The notes under the pieces are model-generated. The model saw only the letters and a list, made by a program, of their open reading frames with translations. It ran no database searches and was not told the origin of the DNA. A DNA stretch of 64,000 bases from Erythrobasidium yunnanense (taxonomy: Eukaryota > Basidiomycota > Cystobasidiomycetes > Erythrobasidiales > Erythrobasidiaceae): the NCBI GenBank assembly GCA_001600175.1, contig BCJC01000009.1, forward strand, positions 124,001-188,000, written 5' to 3'. A program made the translations under genes and the position numbers. Positions 12,182 through 24,050 of this stretch are shown piece by piece. How positions within the stretch are numbered: position 1 is the stretch's first letter; every line of letters begins with the position of its first letter.

Positions 12182-13113
12182 TCAACCGATTGAAGCCTGC
12201 ACCAACGCATCGGTAAGAACGCCAAACCCAGTCTGTCGTGATTCTGCTTGTCGCTCATCAAACGCAACAGCTAGGGCAGCTATCAGAGCCAGATCGACGC
12301 CGGGTACGACCTGAAGGAAATATACATGACATTCAGCACGAATGAGTGATATGGAATGATCGGAATGGATGTTTGCAACATACGTGAACGAAGTAGTCTC
12401 TGACCTCATGCTTCTGCTTGAAGAGCTTCCATCTCCTGCCTTGTTCTCCTGAGAATGTTGCCAGAACAGCGCCCGTCTGGACGAGTCTCATCTGTGCATT
12501 TCTGTCTTCGCTGTTTCCTTGAATGCTGACTTCGAGCGGAACTCCATCTGCTCTATTTTCAAATTTGATGCTCATCTTGATCTTTGCGACTATCAACAAA
12601 GGGCGATTAGATATGTGAAGGTGTAGCTGCAACCAGAGTTGCCTACATTTGTATTTGCCATCGATATCAACGAGAAGGGAACCATCTGGCCCGACAATCT
12701 CATGCGAACCAAGCGTGCTGAAGGCTTTCTTCTTCAGGGTGAAGAGCGGCTGACCAGCGGCATCGGTGAAATCTAAAGAGAGTAGAGCAGGATCGTTCAT
12801 CCACTACGCCTGTATACCGTAAGAGCAGGCCTGTCTCACCTTTCTGCTCGGAGTAGCTGCGAGCTTTACCAGATACGTTGCAGACGACTGCTCCCTGAGA
12901 ATCTCGGACACTACGCATACCAAGAGCTGTTCAGCCAGAGGCAAACGCCAGTATCTAGACGAAAGGGAAGTCGACAACGCACGCAAATCGCGATCCGGAA
13001 ACTTTGCTCTTATGCGTGTACTCTTGGATTACCAAAGTAACGGGGTTTGGAACCGCGTACTGTGGGAAGATCCCGACCGCAGGCGGCGCGTTATTGTACT
13101 GAGCTTGGTTCAT
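12182..13113 (-). CDS. LURP-one-like protein, paralog B
   Basis: The start is ATG 13113 (MNQAQYNNAPPAVG). Exon 1 ends at 12983, and four more exons end in an extended tail (VVPGVDLALIAALAVAFDER, then about 22 extra residues) with the stop at 12182. Core motifs are GIFPQYAVPNPVTLVIQE near the start, RDSQGAVVCNVSGKA, LGSHEIVGPDGSLL, FENRADGVPLEVSIQG, and a C-terminal hydrophobic helix ALIAALAVAF. These fit the LURP-one/Tubby C-terminal barrel; plant members act in defence, and fungal members are uncharacterised. All exons are open, so this copy looks functional. Intron positions and phases match copies A and C, which shows common descent. Confidence 0.8.
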
Positions 13114-13199
13114 GATCTTACGATTCAAGCTTAAGGAGGAAGAAGGCGAGAGAAAGCGAGGGATGCAGAGGAAACAAGAGCTCCAATGGAATGGACCTT

Positions 13200-13345
13200 G
13201 TTTATCATATAACAGGATGCTGTATGCAGTTTTTAGAACTACTATTACGTTCCATTCGGTCTTGTTAGCCAGCTAGCGCTCTTGCGTTGTTTTTCGGGCA
13301 GGCAGCACAGCACAGCATAGTCGCGAGGGTTTGCTCATATTCGTC
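13200..13345. repeat. Duplicated upstream block, copy 2
   Basis: Counterpart of 11680-11835, upstream of paralog B. Same order of shared words with small substitutions. Confidence 0.75.
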
Positions 13346-13715
13346 CTTTGGCGTCACACCAACACTTCGCAGTCGATGCATTGGATTCTGGAAGTCAGCA
13401 CCTCGTAAAGCGAGCCACCTTGGCGAAAGAATCGTCTCGACAGCCAGAAATCTGGAGGACACCTTCTGGGGTAGCTCGGGCACCTTGCTGATCACTTGTA
13501 ATATGCACGATCTCGCCATATGAAGGTCATTCAAGTGATGGGTGTCTCGATATGCGCATTGGCGTGTTGTAAACCTTCCGCTTTACGTAGCGTGTTTCGA
13601 AGAAGCATGCAAAGTACAACAACATGCTATTACTGATCTAGCGAGTTTGAATCCAAGATAGATATAATGATGGAGCGGCGAAGGCGGAAAAAACTTGGAT
13701 GGCCCGCGACTAGCG

Positions 13716-14586
13716 TCAGCCCACAGCGACAACAGGCTGGCGCATCTCCAGCTGTCTCTCATCGAATGCCACAGCCAGAGCTGCGATGAGAGCCAAGTCG
13801 ACGCCCGGAGCGACCTATTTCCGCGCCCTCAGCGGGACCATCGCACATGTAAAGAGCCGAAATGTGCATACCTGAACGAAGTAGTCTGTATCGGCAGGCT
13901 TGAAGAGCTTCCATGGACTGCCATGTGCTCCTGAAAGAGTCGCTAGCACGCTGCCCGTTTGCTCAAGGACCATCTTTGCGTCTCTCTTCTTGTAGTTCCC
14001 CGTAATGAGGATTTCGAGAGGGACTCCGTCTGCTTTGTTGGTGAATTTGACTTTCATCTTGATGCTCGCGACTGCAATAGCAGCTTTCAGAAGCGAGAAG
14101 CGTAGGTAGACGCAAAGTGACGGCTTACATTTCCACTTGCCACCAATGTCACACAGCAGCGAACCATCTGGACTAAGAATTTCATGCGAGCCAAGCAGGC
14201 TCAATGACTTCTTCTTGATAGTGAAGAGAGGCTGGCCCTGTACATCCGTAAAGACTGGCGAGGAAAGCATGAGCCGTTGCGAGATGGTACTTATCATTTG
14301 CAGCCGATCTGCCTAACTCACCTTTCTGCCCAGAGTAGCTTAGCGACTTGCCAGATACGTTGCAAACGACAACTCCTTCTGTGTCTCGGATTCTGTATAT
14401 GCACGCCCGTCAGCGAAGAAGCCAAAAACAGCCAGGAAAGCTGAATGCGCACGCAAAGTCTGGACCGCTATATTTGTCTTTATGTGTGGCTTCTTGGATA
14501 ACCAATGTGACTGGCTTTGGTACCGCATACTGAGGGAAGATGCCAACTGCTACTGGCGACTTTTCGTCCTGAACCTGCTGCATCAT
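13716..14586 (-). CDS. LURP-one-like protein, paralog C
   Basis: ATG 14586 (followed by a second ATG) opens exon 1, 14586-14453. Introns lie at the same phases as in paralogs A and B. The protein runs MMQQVQDEKSPVAVGIFPQYA, then RDTEGVVVCNVSGK, then LGSHEILSPDGSLLCDIGG, then FTNKADGVPLEILITGN, then a tail with the ALIAALAVAFDER helix, about 200 residues in all. The family is LURP-one-like (PF04525), a Tubby-type barrel that may bind membrane lipid, with a C-terminal hydrophobic helix at its core. It is intact. It lies furthest upstream on the minus strand, and its own promoter shows little of the duplicated block seen before A and B. Confidence 0.8.
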
Positions 14587-15760
14587 TGCTCTCGGGGGAA
14601 AGGTAGAGACGATGGAAGGTATCAAGATGAAAGTGAGTAACAGGATATGATATGGCGATTTCGCCTGTTTGTACTGTAGTTAGCTTTGAGTCGCGCCGAA
14701 GACACAGCCGCGAGGTGCTTCTATGACTTCATGTTCTCGAGAACAGTATTGCTGTACATCAGTCTGTAAGGATCAGCCTTTGTAGAATGGATCAGCTGGC
14801 AGAAGGACTTTGCATGGAATCAGAGTCCGCTGAAGGCATCTTTCGTTTCTTCGCCAACACGACATACCAATTCAAAGGCCGTTAGAACAAGAACAACGAT
14901 CTACCTCTTCAACCGTAGCTCATAACAATGCTGCCTCATTCCTCCTCGATCCAATCAGCTGCGACGACCTGCCTGCCTGCCTCACTCTACACGTTCTTCG
15001 CAACGCGTAGAATGCTTTGACCGCCGCGTACATGCGATGATTCTGATCCTGATGCTCTGCTCTTATGTTTTTACTGGAGCTTCCGGCGCATCGGTGCGGC
15101 GCATCTCGTCAGCTGGTCATGGGACGATGCTTGGTTCGTGCCGTTACGATGCTGCGCCTCTTCATTGCAGATCTGGATGGCTGATCCCAACTCAGATAGG
15201 GCATCACTATGTGTAAGCTCTCGTATCGCAGTAGCGCAAACTAGTCCAAAAACCTGAGAGCATGTCATGAAGAGGTCCTGTCAACAAACGAGACATAGGT
15301 AGGGTAAAAAGGGCTGTATGAGGGAGCTGTAAAGTCCATTCGAACACTAGCTTTAAGCACGTTTGCTCTACTCTTTGTATCGCGATTGCCTTGACTTTGC
15401 TTTGAGATCTGGCTGGCCTTTTTGTGACCGACTTCCAGTGGAGCATCGCTTTTCTGGCTGCAAAGCACGCAAGCGAGCGAGACTTGGTAGGTCGTCTACA
15501 AGCTTCAAGATCTGTCTGTTCTGGCGCGCAAAAGCTGCAAGAAACGTTGGCGCAAGACTCGACATCGCTGGCTGGCAGTTCTGGACCGGCGAGACCTCGC
15601 TGCCTCGAGGTTGGCAAGTTGTTGGCAACAAGGACAGCTCTGGAGAACTCACGAACCGAGTAACGCAGCAATCGCGCTGTCAGATTATCTCGATTCTCGG
15701 ATCAGCTTGTGACCATATCTCAGCGGGTCAGGCTCAAGGACCCGTCAAGAGTAGCGAGAG
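14587..15760. other. Intergenic, 1.2 kb, nothing supported
   Basis: Divergent promoters for paralog C (-) and the LAMMER kinase (+). Open frames overlap on both strands at 15207-15809, but none has a domain, a plausible splice partner or biased composition. A long kinase leader is likely on the right side. Confidence 0.45.
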
Positions 15761-18054
15761 ATGGCTACAGCTACGGCGAGGAGAGCGCAGCCTGCCTATC
15801 CAGGCGTAGGCTCATCTTCAACAATGACAACAATGTCGTCCACTACCACCACTGCTCCTGCTTCGACCTCTTCCGTCAGCGGTATTCCTCCCTACTCGAC
15901 TCCGGCAACCTCTGTAGCTAGTAGCAGCCAGCATATCACAGGAGCCTATCCTCGTACTCCTGCTTCTGCCGCTACTTCCACTGCTTCACGTCCTCAGCAG
16001 AGAGCGGCCGGGTATCCCAACAACTCGTCCTCTTTCCCACTACGAACCGCAGGCGAGTCTTGGTCCCTCAAGCGAGAAGGCGACAAGCAGGTCATCATCA
16101 TCGAAGATACTCCTCCTCCCTCTGCTTCTTCCTATACCGCCAACAAAGTCGCTGCATCGTCTGTTGCAGCTGCAGGAGGTGCAGGTGCCGCGAAAAGGGT
16201 GAAATACAATGGGACATCTACCTCTGCGAGATCGAGCAATGCATATCCTGACTATGCTGCAAACAATGCGCAAGCGAGTACATCGAATTATGTGCCGCCT
16301 GCTAGCGGGGCGGGTAAAGATGCTGGAATCGTAAGCACTTCAACGAGGAAAGTGAGCAATGCGAAGCGAAAGTACAACGAGGTGGTCGACCCGGCAGCAG
16401 CGGTGAGTCCTTTTCTTGTGCCTCTCAGCTTCAACTGAACAAGTCCCGCAGAATGATCGCATGTACACTGCGAAGGCTCAACTGCCTTGCGACGATAAGG
16501 ACGGGCACTACATTATTCGAGCAGACGATGAATTAGGAGACTCGCGGCGGTGTAAGTCTTTGCCTAGATACTATATCGATAGTCTGAGCTAACGAAATCT
16601 TCCTGCCCTTCCTAGACAAAATCATCAAGCTGCTCGGGCAGGGAACGTTTGGCAAGGTTGTCGAAGCGTGGGACAGGGATGCAGGTACGACGGTAGCTGT
16701 GAAGGTGATCCGAGCGATCCAGAAGTACAGGTGCGTCATTCCGGTCTTCCCCCATGCTGGAGTCTAGACTGAAGAAATTGGACATCGCAGAGATGCAAGT
16801 AAAGTTGAGATCAAGGTACTAAACCTACTTCGAGACCGTGATCCGCACAATATCAAGTAAGCTCGCCTTGTCCATCTAGCAAGCGTATTTCGTGGAGCTT
16901 ACTTTGCCGACCACAGCAAATGCATCCATCTACTCGACTGTTTCGACCACCGCAATCACATCTGCATCGTGATGAAGCTGCTAGGAAGCTCCGTCTTCGA
17001 CTTCCTCAAGGACAACAACTACTTCTCATTCCCCATCTCTCACATACAAAGCTTTGCAAAGCAGCTGCTCACGAGCGTGTCGTGTAAGCATGCCTTGTCA
17101 CCACGACGCGATGGGTCTTTGGCTGATATTGATGGCGGTTTCTTCCAGTCCTACACGATTTGAGACTGGTGCATACAGATCTCAAGCCGGAGAACATTCT
17201 GCTAGTAGACAGTGGGTATGGGAGCATACCTATCAAGGTGCGTTCTTCTACTTGTACGGACCGGACATCCAGCTGACGAATAGCGCCAGCCAACGAAAGC
17301 AGCGCCGCAAGTGAAGGCTAAGCGGATACTGAAGAATACAAGCATCCACTTGATCGATTTCGGGAGCGCGACGTTCGAAGAAGAGTATCACGCGAGCGTA
17401 GTCTCTACAAGACATTACAGGGCGCCAGAAATCATCCTAGGTAAGCTTCTCAGCCATTACTCCGTTTGAGCAGCCTGCTTATCTATACTTACAGGACTCG
17501 GCTGGTCGTATCCTTGTGATGTCTGGTCGATAGGGTGTATCCTTGTCGAGTTCTGGACGGGAGAAGCGCTCTTCCAGACGCACGAGAACCTCGAGCATCT
17601 GGCAATGATGGAGATCGTTTTTGGAAGAGCGCCAGATACGCGGTGGGGTAAACAGGCAGTGTAAGCACAATTTGCTTCTTCTGCCGAGCTTAGACCTTGC
17701 TGATGGCAGACGTAGTCGCTCCAAGCCGGAGTGGTTTCATCAAGGGACGAAGGTCAATTACCCTACTCCAGCAACGTCAAGGCAGTCGAAGAAGTATGTC
17801 AAAGCAATGAAGCCGCTGGAGGTGAGTTATTCTCAGTTTCCCAGTACATTTCAACGATACTGACCTAGATTATCATTCATTAGACTGTCGTGCCGCCGAC
17901 AAACATCGTTACGTCGCGCTTTTTGGATCTACTCAGTCATCTGCTCAAATGGGATCCGGCGGACCGGTATACTGTGCGAGAAGCACTTCGTCATCCATTC
18001 TTCTCCATCAAGATCGACGATGAAGAAACGAGGCAGCTTAGCCAGCTCAGCTGA
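15761..18054 (+). CDS. lkh1: LAMMER-type dual-specificity kinase (Kns1/Lkh1/CLK family)
   Basis: About ten exons, starting with 15761-16402. The first 210 residues are a Ser/Thr/Ala-rich disordered head. The kinase core follows: [14 protein letters not shown] (glycine loop), VAVKVI (ATP lysine), [10 protein letters not shown] (catalytic loop in the LAMMER-typical HTDLKPEN form), and [27 protein letters not shown] (Mg site and activation loop). The signature segment reads [11 protein letters not shown] instead of EHLAMMERILG. The C-lobe ends at [17 protein letters not shown]-like sequence ([17 protein letters not shown] here). Family members phosphorylate SR-type splicing factors and control growth and stress responses. 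The assignment is strong; the name follows the fission-yeast ortholog. Confidence 0.92.
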
Positions 18055-18848
18055 GCAGAAGATCGCCAATCACACTGCATCAGTCCGCTTGAAGCATGAG
18101 AGGTCCTGCTCACTCACAATGTACATCATGGGCAGGGTCCGAGTCGTCTCCCTCAGCACTGCGGTCTCAACACCTTGCAAAATTGACCTGCTTTACCGTC
18201 GTCCACATCGCAAAAGCTCCTAAAATCGCAAAAACCCTGTAGCCTATCTACTTCGACCCGTTGGTTCATCCGCTAGCGCACTAGAAGCGACAGTCATTCC
18301 ATTCCCTCGTCACTCAGTTTCGCCCATGCGTACCTCCTCCGCGCTTGGATCTGCTCATGCAGTAGACTTCCATTTATCGGAAAGGAACGAGCAAGTAGCA
18401 GCAAAAACAGACGAGATTACCGCGACAGACGCGCTTTCCACTCAAATCAGCACCCCTTCACCTCTTCATTCTTGGAACTTACTCCAAGTCCTTCCCAAAG
18501 TCCTTTCCGCTCGCATAAAACGTAGTATGTTAGGGAAAATTATCAGTTACTGCCATTCCATGTCCTTCTCCGACCGCTAGAGTGCACAAAAGTTGTGTAT
18601 TCCTCATGCACCTGTTTCTGTTATTCCTTTTTTCCACCTCATTTGTTTTTTTATCAGTTGCAACGCAAAGCACGTACGCAGGGCTGTCGATCTCCATTTA
18701 GTACAGACAACAACAAGTAAAACAATGTTACATCTTCCTCACAGTATTGCAAGTCGCAAAGAATCAGAATGTGCCTACTTTCGGGATACCGTGTTCGTGC
18801 CTGGCTAGTCCTTCTGTTGACTTCACGCTTGCCAAACATACAGCGAAC
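18055..18848. other. Intergenic, 0.8 kb
   Basis: Contains the 3' flank of the kinase and the promoter of the phosphatase gene. T-rich tracts occur near 18600-18660. No coding or RNA signal was recognised. Confidence 0.45.
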
Positions 18849-20461
18849 ATGACTGACTACTCTGGCCCGTACGCCGCAGAGCTGTCTCTGGCATTCGCTA
18901 TCGCTTCCGAAGCAGGCTCCATGATACTCGCTGCTTCAGACAAGAAATGGTCATCCTTCTCGTCATCCTCCGCTGAACCTGGAAAAGAACCTGGCACAAA
19001 GAAGAACAGCGTAGATGTACGTAGCTATCCTCAGATCCTTTCCGAAAGCTGTTCAAGAAGGCAGCTCGCTGGTTCATGGTTGCTGACGAAACGTGTTCTC
19101 TGGGCGCGTCAATCCTGCAGCTCGTCACCGAAACTGACCAGGCAGTGGAGAAGCTCGTCAGAGAAAGAATAAGCAAGACCTTTCCTGACCACAAGTGCGA
19201 CTACGATATGTATTGTGCGAAACGAGCTGACTTGCTTCCAGGTTCATCGGCGAAGAATCCTATGCTGGAGGTGAACGGCCTGAATGGACGGACGAACCTG
19301 CTTGGATAGTAGACCCTATCGATGGCACAACGTCAGTCTGGTGCAAGAAAGACCACGTAGCAGGCTATACTGACAGTCGCAATTCAGGAACTTCGTCCAC
19401 GGCTTCCCATATGTCTGCATATCTATTGGCTTTTGCGTCAACAAGACACCCACGATGGGGTAGCGTTTTCCCCTATACCTCCCGTGTGCAGCGATTGACT
19501 GTACTTGTCTGGCTTGCAGAGTCATCTTCAATCCCTTCCTGAACCAACTATACCATGGCGTAGCGGGTCAAGGCTCTTTCTTGAACCGCACAAAGAAGCT
19601 TCCTCTCAGTCAACCACACCCTGCACCGCTCAATAGCTTAGGGGAAGCGCTTCTAGGCGTAGAATGGGGTAGCGACCGCAGTAAATCGGTGAGCCGCCGT
19701 TTGGATGCCTTCTCAGGTAACATAATGCTGAAGAGCTATATAGATAATGGACAAGAAGGCTCTCTCGTACAAGAAGCTGGCAGGGGACGGTAAAGAGATA
19801 GAGGGCGGAAGAATGGCCCATTCGTTGCGGTCGATGGGGTGAGTGACATGCCCCTAGCGGAGCGCAAGCTCTTACACTACCAATTGGGCGACTCTCTTGG
19901 TCCGCACTTGCGCGTCGATCTGACAAATTGGAATAAACAGCTCTGCGGCTTTAAACTTCGCTCACGTGGCTACTGGACAGGTGCGTCAAATGTGAAGCAT
20001 AGTAGCGGACACATTTCGACTGATTGATCCAGAGATGGTGTGATGTGCTGAGACTCCTGAATCTTTCCTTCCGCGTCGCAGCTCGATATGTATCACGAGA
20101 TCGGTTGCTGGAGGTGCGTCACTGATGAGTTTTGCTTGGCCTCCTCTGGCGTCGCTGACATTCTGGGCAGCTGGGACGTATGTGCAGGCGTAGTGATTGC
20201 GCGAGAAGCGGGTTGCAAGGTGAGTTTGTGCCTCTTCCGTTCATATCCGGAATTGCATGATCTCGTCTCATCTCGTCATACTGATTGGGCTTTTTCGTAT
20301 TGCTGCAGGTGTACGGACGCAGGGGAAAGGATTTTGATGGGGAAGCATTGATGGGACACCACTTCTTTGTAATTCGCGCTATCGGAGGCGCCAATGGAGT
20401 CTCGCAGCAGGACCGTCTGTGCGATGACTACTTTGAGACGGTCGAGGACTGGGATGTGTAG
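18849..20461 (+). CDS. Inositol monophosphatase
   Basis: Starts at ATG 18849 ([20 protein letters not shown]) and is spread over about ten short exons to TAG at 20461. Motifs in order: [11 protein letters not shown] (first metal site), FIGEES (metal-binding Glu), [17 protein letters not shown] (signature 1, DPIDGT), a stretch [20 protein letters not shown], and [15 protein letters not shown] (signature 2, WDxxAG). The enzyme removes phosphate from myo-inositol monophosphate, feeding phosphatidylinositol synthesis. Typical length is near 280-300 residues; this one is slightly longer through an insert after [10 protein letters not shown]. All catalytic residues are visible. Substrate could also be a related sugar phosphate. 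Confidence 0.9.
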
Positions 20462-20847
20462 TGTTGTAGATGCATTAGCAGTTACTCTAAAGTGCATACT
20501 GCCTCATCTCAAGAGATAGCCGGTCGCAGGTGCTGATTGGTCAGAGCTTATACACGCCAAAAATAACGCTTCATTTGATTATCTGCGGGAGGCCTTTGCG
20601 AGAAGGAAAAGAAAGTCTGAAGGCTTTAAAACACACCTTCTAACAACACATACACTCTATACACATCCAAATCAATACCCAGATTCAGGGAAACCCTTTG
20701 CATCCTGTCAGACGTTATCCCGTAATTATTCGATTTCGAGTCGCATAACTTATTCTCGACATCAAACCGACACTTCGAAAGAAGCCAAAAGAAAGTTACG
20801 ACGCAGCTCTTCTGCAGCAAGAAGCAAGTCACACGACGCTTTGGGGA
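20462..20847. other. Intergenic
   Basis: Short promoter region for the next gene. Nothing else recognised. Confidence 0.4.
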
Positions 20848-23604
20848 ATGGCCCAGCGACGGCGGCAGCGAGATACAGGACAGCGAGCAATCGCAGGAGA
20901 AGCAGCGGGATCCAGCGAGGACGACAATGGGGAGGGATGCAGCTACAGCTGGGCGGGCGTGAGGGATGCCTACAGTAGCAGTAAGTCGTAAAGAATACGA
21001 TGCAATCTACATCGCATCTTTGTGCTGACGCTTTCTCGTCCTCGATGGTCAGACGTAACAGCGGGCTCGCCCAACTCGGAAGAGGCATGCTGGTGCGGGA
21101 ACAGCGTCGCAAGCACAACAAGACAGCGCAAACGACGAGCAAAGGGCAGTGTATCATCAACGAAGACTTCCCTCGCTCTTCTGGCCGCCAGCATCCCGTT
21201 TCTGCCTTTGGCGCAGGCCGTCCCATTCGAAAAGGGCAGCACCGAGAAGGGCAAGGGAAGAGCCGCTATGCCAGCGCAGGACGACGTAGACTACAGCGAC
21301 AGATACATCTACGCAGACACTGCTACCTACCACCATCAAGGCAGCGACAAGCTCGCAGATATCTTCTCGAGCAATCTAGACGCTGGCTATTCTGAGAAGC
21401 CCGCGCACCGGGTAATCCGATCAAAACGTGGTACAGCAGCAGCAGCAGCAGCAGCAAAGCCTCCGGGACCAGCAGCAATACTACCAGGACACTACGTATA
21501 TGTAGATGGACAATGGGTGCCATCGACAGATTGGTCGCTGAACGGAAGAGAGGGAGCACAGGATGCGTCACCAGTAACCTCGACCTCCGCGTCGGAAGGT
21601 GTCGCATCCGATCAGGGTGTAGACGAGTCGTTGCTGCAGCCTCAGATAAGTATAGATAGTGGTGAAGACAGCAGTGCGCTAGAGGCGAATCCCGATGACA
21701 ATCTGGACGAGGATAGCCTAGGGTGGGCACCCACAACGAAAGCCATGCTAGGAGTCGATCTGGAAGCAACGCGGACTGTCTCCTCATCACCAACATCATC
21801 AAACACACAAACAAGCCTACCGACCCGGACGAATATGGCGCACCTATCTTCAGCTTCGAGCTCAGCCAGCTCGGTTGCATCAGCTTCATCACAGTCAGCC
21901 TCAAGCAATGGCATGGTAGCATACGACTTCAGTCACGATGTTCCAAACGGATGGGTCAACGATGGCCGGACGCCAGCCTACGCCGTCCCCGTCATTATCG
22001 GCGTTTCCGTTGTTCTAGCGATAATCATCTTCACGCTCGTACTCTTCTTTGTGCGAGGTGCACGGAAGCGCAAGAGACGTAGAAAGTACGGCATGAAGCT
22101 GCAAGAAGAGGGCGATATGCCAACTACACGCCCTACGAGCCCTTCAAGCCAGGATCGAGGTGACGGGGATGAGCAAGACATGAGTCGTGGAGCTAGAGCT
22201 CCGAATGGGGAGATTGTCTATGATGAGAAGAAGAAGCAAAGAATAATTTCTAGAAGATGGAGCTTGGCGGGCGGACAACAGAGTCTGAGGAAACGAAGAG
22301 GCAAGATCGCAAAACTCCTCAATAGGAAAGGACCCATCGTTGAAGAAGTCGTCGCTTCATCAACTACCTCAGCCCACATACGCACTTCGTCTCGCGATAC
22401 TTCTCCTTTGAGACGCAGGACGCTGTCACAACAGTCGCAGGAGAGCAGTAACAGACCTGGATCGGCGACAGATGGCTCCCACTCTGCAGACGCTGAACAG
22501 TCGCATGATGCTCATACTGCAGACAGAAGCAGAAGTCCGGTATCGGCATCAATGGCATCAATGGTTCGCGATGCATCGACTATATCGTCTATTGCAAGCG
22601 AGGCTCCTCTTCAATCGGCCGCGGAAGCTGCTCTACTAGCTACTTCTGGCAACTCACCACGACCACCCATGCTCCAACTCCCGCAGCCATCTACTGCGCC
22701 TCTGCAGCCGACTCAGGATCTGTACAACGTCCCTGTACCGGTCGTTGGGCCTCCAGCTTACATCCATCCACCTTCACCAGCATATACATCCAATTCGCTC
22801 GACACTCCTCAAGCCGGCTACTTCGCAGACGAGAAGCGCGCTCTTCTTAACCACACTCCCGCTCAATCAGGCAGCAATATTGTCGCAGGAAGCTCCAGCG
22901 ACCCATATCGACAGCAAAGAAGATACGAGCATCTGTATGCAAGCAGAGATGGCGAAGACGCGGAACGTGAACAGCGGACTGGCGCACCTCAAGCTGGACC
23001 TTCGTCCTCCGGATCGGCGTTCAGAATTCAGTCCGAGGGAGACGAAGCAGAGGAAGCTCAGCAGCCTATGCGTGCACATATCGCCGTAGACGATAAGGGT
23101 CTGCTGAACAGGATAAGGGAAGCGGCTAGTGCACCTTCGCAGCCTCCTTCGTCAATCGCTATCGAGTCTGTACCGGAACCTGCGCTCGATGCCTCTGCGC
23201 CTCCTCTTCTTCCAGAGACAGACAACTACGAAGAAGAGCAGGTGTCGCCCGCGCAGATCTCTTCTTCAGCTCGATCCTTCCTTCCAGCACCTCCTCGACC
23301 CGTCGCAACCTCGCTCAGCGCTATACCACCTCTATTGGATGAGAAGATTAGACTTCGCCAAGTTGAAGAGCAGCAAGCTGCGTATATGGTCGCTGTAGAT
23401 CAGCCATTGGCGCCAGACTTCGCCTCTTCTGCAGCGCAGGAGCCATCTGTACCGGACTTCGCTCTGCCTTATGGTTCGGAGGAGGCTTCTGCTCCCCCGC
23501 TTGACGAGGAGGACGTGGACGCCTCAGCACCTCCTCTACCCGAGGCAGTTGACGACGACGATCACCACTTCTCAAGCCGACCTCATCTAGAGGGCATCGT
23601 ATAG
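20848..23604 (+). CDS. Single-pass membrane protein with PPxY motif and SAPPL repeats
   Basis: Exons 20848-20980 and 21053-23604, about 895 residues. The start at 20848 joins in frame across a GTAAGT..GTCAG intron. Order of parts: a charged head with CWCG; a hydrophobic stretch near residues 85-105 (SLALLAASIPFLPLAQAV), which may be a signal anchor; a poly-Ala run; a Ser/Thr-rich part; a strong membrane helix (YAVPVIIGVSVVLAIIIFTL) near residue 330; a basic stop (ARKRKRRRK); then about 520 residues of disordered cytosolic tail. The tail carries GPPAYIHPPSPAY, where PPAY fits the PPxY ligand of WW domains, and three ASAPPL units near the end. An Rsp5 ubiquitin-ligase adaptor or a sensor-like protein are possibilities by inference only. 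Confidence 0.75.
21430..21459. repeat. (GCA)n coding microsatellite
   Basis: Seven GCA triplets encode poly-Ala in the membrane protein above. Confidence 0.85.
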
Positions 23605-24050
23605 TCGCGAGCGCCTCAGAGCCCTCTTTCCATTCAATCTCTCTTTATGCACACTCCAAAACGTGCTTCTTCAAGCATGAATGTATATCCTTCGCGTTTC
23701 TCAGCAGTCACATAGTCCGTTCAGGCTTGGAGTTTTACAGCAGCCATTCCTGGCATGCCTCCCTGCCGCTTTGAAGCTTTTGTGTATAGTCGATATGCGA
23801 TAACAAGTCAAAATAGCAGTTTCTATAGTCAACAGCATAACAGAAGGTATAGTCTTATTCGTTGTCTGTAAGAATCATCTGGCCTTAGGCTGCCTGTATC
23901 GAAGCGCATTCAATCATAGCTTGGTAATGAAGATACATGATCCACAGACATTACCGCTAATCTTGCAAAATGCACTCCTTTAAGCACCGTCATTGACTTT
24001 TCTTCGCCGGTCGTCAATTTCTTTCTTTACCTTGCAAGTCCGATATCAGT
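23605..24050. other. Intergenic
   Basis: 3' flank of the membrane protein and CBP3 promoter. No gene seen. Confidence 0.4.

Noticed and set aside
15207-15809. Overlapping open frames on both strands before the LAMMER kinase
   Set aside because: Four frames overlap, none has a domain or splice partner; probably chance openness in intergenic DNA.
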